From NCBI RefSeq assembly GCF_020387415.1, contig NZ_JAGWCB010000012.1, positions 620,001-684,000 on the forward strand: a stretch of DNA of 64,000 nt, in the 5' to 3' direction. The position numbers and the translations under genes were made by a program. This stretch comes from Ideonella benzenivorans (GTDB lineage: Bacteria; Pseudomonadota; Gammaproteobacteria; Burkholderiales; Burkholderiaceae_C). Below, piece by piece: positions 60,824-64,000 of the stretch. Positions within the stretch are counted from its first letter, which is position 1. Every line of letters starts with the position of its first letter. The notes under the pieces were generated by a model. The model made no database searches, was not told the origin of the DNA, and was given only the letters and a program-made list of their open reading frames with translations.

Positions 60824-60850
60824 GGGCGGCCTGCGCCGCCCTTGTTGTCT
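60824..60850 (+). terminator. Terminator after cheZ
   Basis: A 7-bp stem (GGGCGGC/GCCGCCC) with a 4-nt loop is followed by TTGTTGTCT, 9 nt after the cheZ stop. It probably ends the motAB-cheYZ transcript. Confidence 0.7.
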
Positions 60851-60881
60851 CCCTCTTGACGCGCCCAGCGGCGCCTGAACG

Positions 60882-61262
60882 ATGAGCACTGACACCACCG
60901 TTCTCACCGCTCCTGTCGAGTCCCCGGTCGGCACCGACCTCGGCTGGATGACCCCCGATCGGGCACCCCAGCCCGCCGAGGCCCTGGACCGCATCCGCCA
61001 GCTCTGCGAGCTGGGGGGCGATGACCTGTACCGCACCATGCTGATGGTGCTGGCCTCCCACCAGGCGGTGCCCCGCGAGATCCTGGCCGCCGCGGTCAAG
61101 CAGTTCCGCCGCGACACCGACAGCCTGACCCGCGAAGACGTGACCGGCCTGTTCAACGCCCTCTGGACCGGCGGCCACCAAGGCTTCCATTCGGTGCTGC
61201 GCACCCGCAAGGGCGGCGAGCGCAAGCCCGCCAACCTGGGCTGGCTCAAGACGGACGATTGA
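60882..61262 (+). CDS. Small protein of unknown function
   Basis: This is a 126-residue protein that I do not recognise. It has a Thr/Pro-rich start, a helical core (EALDRIRQLCELGGDDLYRT, then VLASHQAVPREILAAAVKQF) and a basic C-terminus (RTRKGGERKPANLGWL). No membrane segment, signal peptide or cofactor motif is visible. Codon use is like its neighbours. It begins 68 nt after cheZ, beyond a probable terminator, and ends 61 nt before the methyltransferase gene. A role in motility is possible only by position. Confidence 0.6.
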   Translation: MSTDTTVLTAPVESPVGTDLGWMTPDRAPQPAEALDRIRQLCELGGDDLYRTMLMVLASHQAVPREILAAAVKQFRRDTDSLTREDVTGLFNALWTGGHQGFHSVLRTRKGGERKPANLGWLKTDD

Positions 61263-61323
61263 GGCCCGAACGCCTGTCTGCTCCCAGGCTCCGGCTTGCC
61301 CGGGCCAGCAGACAATCGAGCCC

Positions 61324-62049
61324 ATGGTCTGGCCCCTTCCCGCCCTGCTGACCTGGCTGGCCGCCTGGGTCGTGCTGCTGCTGTTGCGCAGTACCGAACT
61401 GCCGCTGCCCTGGGCCTTCATGCTCGTCACGCTGGCCACCGCCTGGCCGGCCTGGCGCCTGTCGCACCGCTGGCGCCGACTGATCGTGCTGGCCGGTTTC
61501 CCGCTGTCCTTCCTGGCCCTGCAGCAGAACGCCCTGCCCGCCTGGGCCTGGCTGGCCCCGCTGGCGGCGCTGCTGCTGCTCTACCCACTGCGCAGCTGGC
61601 GCGATGCGCCGCTGTTCCCCACCCCGTCCGCCGCGCTGGATGGCCTGGCCGATGCGGCGCCCCTGCCTGCGGGCGCGCGGGTGCTGGAAGCCGGTTGCGG
61701 CCTGGGCCACGGCCTGCGCGCGCTGCGCCAGGCCTATCCGGCCGCCCGCCTCACCGGCCTGGAGTGGAGCGCCCCGCTGGCCGCCCTGTGCCGCCTGCGC
61801 TGCCCCTTCGCCCGGGTGCGCCGCGGCGACATCTGGGCCGAGGATTGGTCAGCCTACGAGATGGTCTATCTGTTCCAGCGCCCGGAGAGCATGCCGCGCG
61901 CCGTCGCGAAGGCCCGCCAGGAGCTGGCGCCCGGGGCCTGGCTGGTCAGCCTGGAATTCGAAGCCTTGGAACTGCGCCCGCAGGCCCGCCTGGAGACCGT
62001 GGCCGGCAAGCCGGTGTGGCTCTACCAGGCGCCGTTCACGCCCTGCTGA
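61324..62049 (+). CDS. Membrane-anchored class I SAM-dependent methyltransferase
   Basis: This 241-residue protein has about three hydrophobic segments in its first 95 residues, then a Rossmann methyltransferase domain. Motif I is VLEAGCGLGHGLRAL (from about residue 120), followed by the acidic end of strand 2 in LTGLEWSAPL and a motif IV-like YEMVYLFQRPESM. The substrate is unknown. The ATG has no Shine-Dalgarno sequence; GACAAT lies 7 nt upstream, consistent with a leaderless mRNA. It converges on the response regulator gene with 12 bp between them. Confidence 0.8.
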   Translation: MVWPLPALLTWLAAWVVLLLLRSTELPLPWAFMLVTLATAWPAWRLSHRWRRLIVLAGFPLSFLALQQNALPAWAWLAPLAALLLLYPLRSWRDAPLFPTPSAALDGLADAAPLPAGARVLEAGCGLGHGLRALRQAYPAARLTGLEWSAPLAALCRLRCPFARVRRGDIWAEDWSAYEMVYLFQRPESMPRAVAKARQELAPGAWLVSLEFEALELRPQARLETVAGKPVWLYQAPFTPC

Positions 62050-62061
62050 AGCTTCGGTGAC

Positions 62062-62700
62062 TCACTCGCCCACCAGGCCGTTGCGGATTGCGTAGACGGT
62101 GAGTTCGGAGTTGTTGGCCAGGCCCAGCTTTTCCAGCACCCGGGCCCGGTAGACGCTGACCGTCTTGGGCGACAGAGTCAGCTCGGTGGCGATGTCCGAC
62201 AGCCGCTTGCCGCTGGCGATCATCACCAGGGTCTGCAGCTCGCGGTCGGAGAGTTTCTCGTGCGGCGCCTCGCTCTCCTGGTCCTTGCCGATGTTCTCGG
62301 CCAGCAGCTGGGCGATCTCCGGGGTGATGTACTTGCGGCCCTGGGCCACGGTGCGCACGGCCTGCAGCAGCACCGCCGGGTCGCCCCCCTTGTTCACATA
62401 GCCATGCGCGCCGGCCTTCAGCGCGCGCAGCGCGTACTGGTCCTCCGGGTACATGCTGACCACCAGCACCTTGACCGGGTTGCCCTCGTCCTTGAGCACA
62501 TGCAGCACATCCAGGCCGCTGCGGCCGGGCATGTTGATGTCCAGCACCAGCACCTCGCAGCTGTTCTGGCGCATCAGGGTGCGCAGCTCGCCATATTCGC
62601 CCGCCTCGCCGACGACCTCGATGTCGGTGGCATCGGCCAGCGTATCGCGAATGCCACGCCGGATCAGGGCGTGGTCGTCGCAGATGATCACACGGGTCAT
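62062..62700 (-). CDS. NarL/LuxR-family response regulator
   Basis: This 212-residue DNA-binding regulator has a receiver (DDH at 8-10, phosphoacceptor D54 in LVLDINMPGRSG, VSMYPED, GYVNKGG) and a C-terminal LuxR-type helix-turn-helix (KLSDRELQTLVMIASGKRLS, LTLSPKTVSVYRARVLEKLG). Its start overlaps the stop of the upstream kinase gene by 4 nt, so they form a cognate pair. Target genes are unknown; position suggests a link to motility. Confidence 0.95.
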   Translation of the reverse strand: MTRVIICDDHALIRRGIRDTLADATDIEVVGEAGEYGELRTLMRQNSCEVLVLDINMPGRSGLDVLHVLKDEGNPVKVLVVSMYPEDQYALRALKAGAHGYVNKGGDPAVLLQAVRTVAQGRKYITPEIAQLLAENIGKDQESEAPHEKLSDRELQTLVMIASGKRLSDIATELTLSPKTVSVYRARVLEKLGLANNSELTVYAIRNGLVGE

Positions 62701-63863
62701 GGTTCTCCCCAGGCGGACGGATCGTGGGACGTCTCGCCCAACGGGCCAGATTCCATCCCGTCGTCATCGTCTGCCGTACCGCCTTCTTCCAAGGGAATCG
62801 AGAGTATCAGCGTCGTGCCCGCGGGGCCACTGGAAAGATCGACCCAGCCCCCGACGGTGGAGGCCCGCTCGTGCAGGCCGCGGATGCCGAAGCTGCGGGC
62901 CTTGGCCAGATCCGCCGAGGTCAGGCCGCGGCCGTTGTCGCTCACCTCCAGCGACAGCACGCCCGCCGCCAGCGACAGGTCGATGCTGACCCGCGTGGCC
63001 TGGGCGTGCTTGTTGATGTTGGTCATCGCCTCCTGGGCCGCCCGGTAGGCCACCAGCGGCACGCCGGCCGGCAGCGTGGCCTGGTTGTCCAGGTTGGTGC
63101 GGAACACGCAGGCAATGCCGGTGCGCCGCTCGAAGCGGCTGGCCATCCACTGCAGGGCCGCCACCAGCCCCTGCTCCAAGATGGCCGGGCGCAGGTTGTG
63201 CATGATGCGCTGGCTGGCTTCCAGCGCGTGGGTGACCGTCTCCATCGCGCTGTCGATGCGTTGGCGCAGCTCCGGGCTGATGCCGGACTGGCGGGCCATC
63301 CAGGCCAGGTCGAACTTGACCGCGCTGAGGGAGCCCCCCACATCGTCATGGATTTCCCGCGCGATCGCGGCCCGCTCCATCTCGATGCTGGTCTGCAGGT
63401 GCTGGGCCAGCTCCGAGACCCGCTGGCGCGAACGGGCCAGCTCGCGGTCGGCCCGCTGGCGGGCGCGCAGGCTGTCATAGGCCGCCATCGCATGCTCGGC
63501 GGCCGGGGCCAGCCGGGTCATGTTGCCCTTGAGCAGATAGTCGCTGGCACCGTCGCGCATGGCCTGCACCGCCACGTCCTCGCCGATCTCGCCCGACACC
63601 AGGATGAAGGGCACCAACACCCCTTGTTCGCGCACGATCTCCAGCGCCCGCAGGCCGGAGAACCCCGGCACGTTGAAGTCCGACAGGATCAGATCCCAGG
63701 GCTGCGTCAGCGCGTCGCGGAATTCCCGCTCGGTGTCGACGCGCACCGAATCCACCACCAGGCCACCGCGCTGCAAATAGGCCAGCGCCAGCTCGTGGTC
63801 GAGCTCGGAGTCCTCCAGATGGAGCACCCGCAGCACACGGCGTGGTTCGGCATGAGGGGTCAT
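62697..63863 (-). CDS. Histidine kinase with N-terminal receiver domain (HisKA_3 class)
   Basis: This 388-residue cytoplasmic protein has a receiver domain (LEDSE near 16-20, D62 in LSDFNVPGFSG, LLKGN), a coiled linker, a HisKA_3 dimerisation domain with H172 in REIHDDVGGSL, and an HATPase with EAMTNINKHA and GRGLTSADLA. It is related to the NarX/NreB group but receives phosphate through its own receiver rather than a membrane sensor. GATACT lies 7 nt before the ATG and there is no Shine-Dalgarno sequence, so the mRNA may be leaderless. It overlaps the NarL-type regulator gene by 4 nt. Confidence 0.92.
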   Translation of the reverse strand: MTPHAEPRRVLRVLHLEDSELDHELALAYLQRGGLVVDSVRVDTEREFRDALTQPWDLILSDFNVPGFSGLRALEIVREQGVLVPFILVSGEIGEDVAVQAMRDGASDYLLKGNMTRLAPAAEHAMAAYDSLRARQRADRELARSRQRVSELAQHLQTSIEMERAAIAREIHDDVGGSLSAVKFDLAWMARQSGISPELRQRIDSAMETVTHALEASQRIMHNLRPAILEQGLVAALQWMASRFERRTGIACVFRTNLDNQATLPAGVPLVAYRAAQEAMTNINKHAQATRVSIDLSLAAGVLSLEVSDNGRGLTSADLAKARSFGIRGLHERASTVGGWVDLSSGPAGTTLILSIPLEEGGTADDDDGMESGPLGETSHDPSAWGEP

Positions 63864-63944
63864 GGCGCGAAGTATCGCCCAGGGTCAGGGCCGCTTGTGA
63901 AGCTCAAGGATCGGAAATACGCCCGGAAAGTTGGGGTGATTCGT

Positions 63945-63972
63945 TCAATAAATGCCCGGTTCGTGCCGAAAA
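63945..63972 (+). promoter_or_regulatory. Probable FliA (sigma28) promoter of a gene beyond the right edge
   Basis: TCAA (63945-63948) and GCCGAAAA (63965-63972) are 16 nt apart on the plus strand, the geometry shared by the other FliA promoters here. No gene starts in the last 28 bp of the window. The target, perhaps a chemoreceptor, lies outside. Confidence 0.55.
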
Positions 63973-64000
63973 ATGGTCTGCAACTCCCCGGCAGGTCCGC

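Overview
The window is a high-GC chromosomal segment from a betaproteobacterium, most likely of the Burkholderiales (Leptothrix/Rubrivivax/Ideonella/Roseateles-like). The basis is the combination of an FlhDC master regulator, a proton-type MotAB, the order flgAMN / flgB-L, fliE / fliF-R, flhBAFG-fliA, and very GC-rich third codon positions. No tRNA, rRNA, CRISPR array, insertion sequence or phage gene was seen. Almost the whole window is one flagellar supercluster, framed by signalling genes.

Layout. 1-9992: signalling genes. These are the N-terminus of a probable GGDEF protein, a REC-GGDEF-EAL response regulator with an HPt protein, a divergent membrane histidine kinase, a multi-PAS HisKA_2 kinase paired with an ANTAR response regulator, and an HDOD protein with a degenerate EAL half. 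10008-20618 (minus): flgL, K, J, I, H, G, F, E, D, C, B, i.e. rod, rings, hook and hook-filament junction. 20821-22461 (plus): flgA, flgM, flgN. 22602-41830 (minus): fliF-G-H-I-J-K-L-M-N-O-P-Q-R, a pseudo-receiver/TPR gene, flhB-A-F, an flhG-like gene and fliA. 42009-43849 (plus): fliE and a GT2/TPR glycosyltransferase. 43863-50329 (minus): ycgR, fliT, fliS, fliD and three flagellin genes. 50600-56395 (plus): four sugar genes (GT2/TPR glycosyltransferase, SPINDLY-type O-GlcNAc transferase, UDP-GlcNAc 2-epimerase, two-domain glycosyltransferase), read here as a flagellin glycosylation island. 56636-60814 (plus): flhD, flhC, motA, motB, cheY, cheZ. 60882-63863: a small unknown gene, a membrane-anchored methyltransferase, and a NarL-type regulator with a REC-HisKA_3 kinase.

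How it fits together. FlhDC would activate the hook-basal-body and export genes and fliA. FlgM holds FliA until the hook is finished. FliA then reads late genes through promoters that can be seen in the sequence, with a shared form TCAA-(15/16 nt)-(T/G)CCGAtAn. They lie before flgM, fliST, fliD, two flagellin genes, motA, and an unseen gene beyond the right edge. c-di-GMP control is represented by GGDEF, GGDEF-EAL, HDOD and PilZ (YcgR) proteins.

Main points for a second look: the glycosylation island; an FlhG-like protein that keeps its FlhF-activating N-terminus but lacks a P-loop; a pseudo-receiver TPR protein inside the export operon; an intrinsic terminator between flgF and flgG; two near-identical flagellin genes beside a third that has no visible FliA promoter; a fliD promoter whose spacer is itself a perfect hairpin; and several genes that look leaderless.
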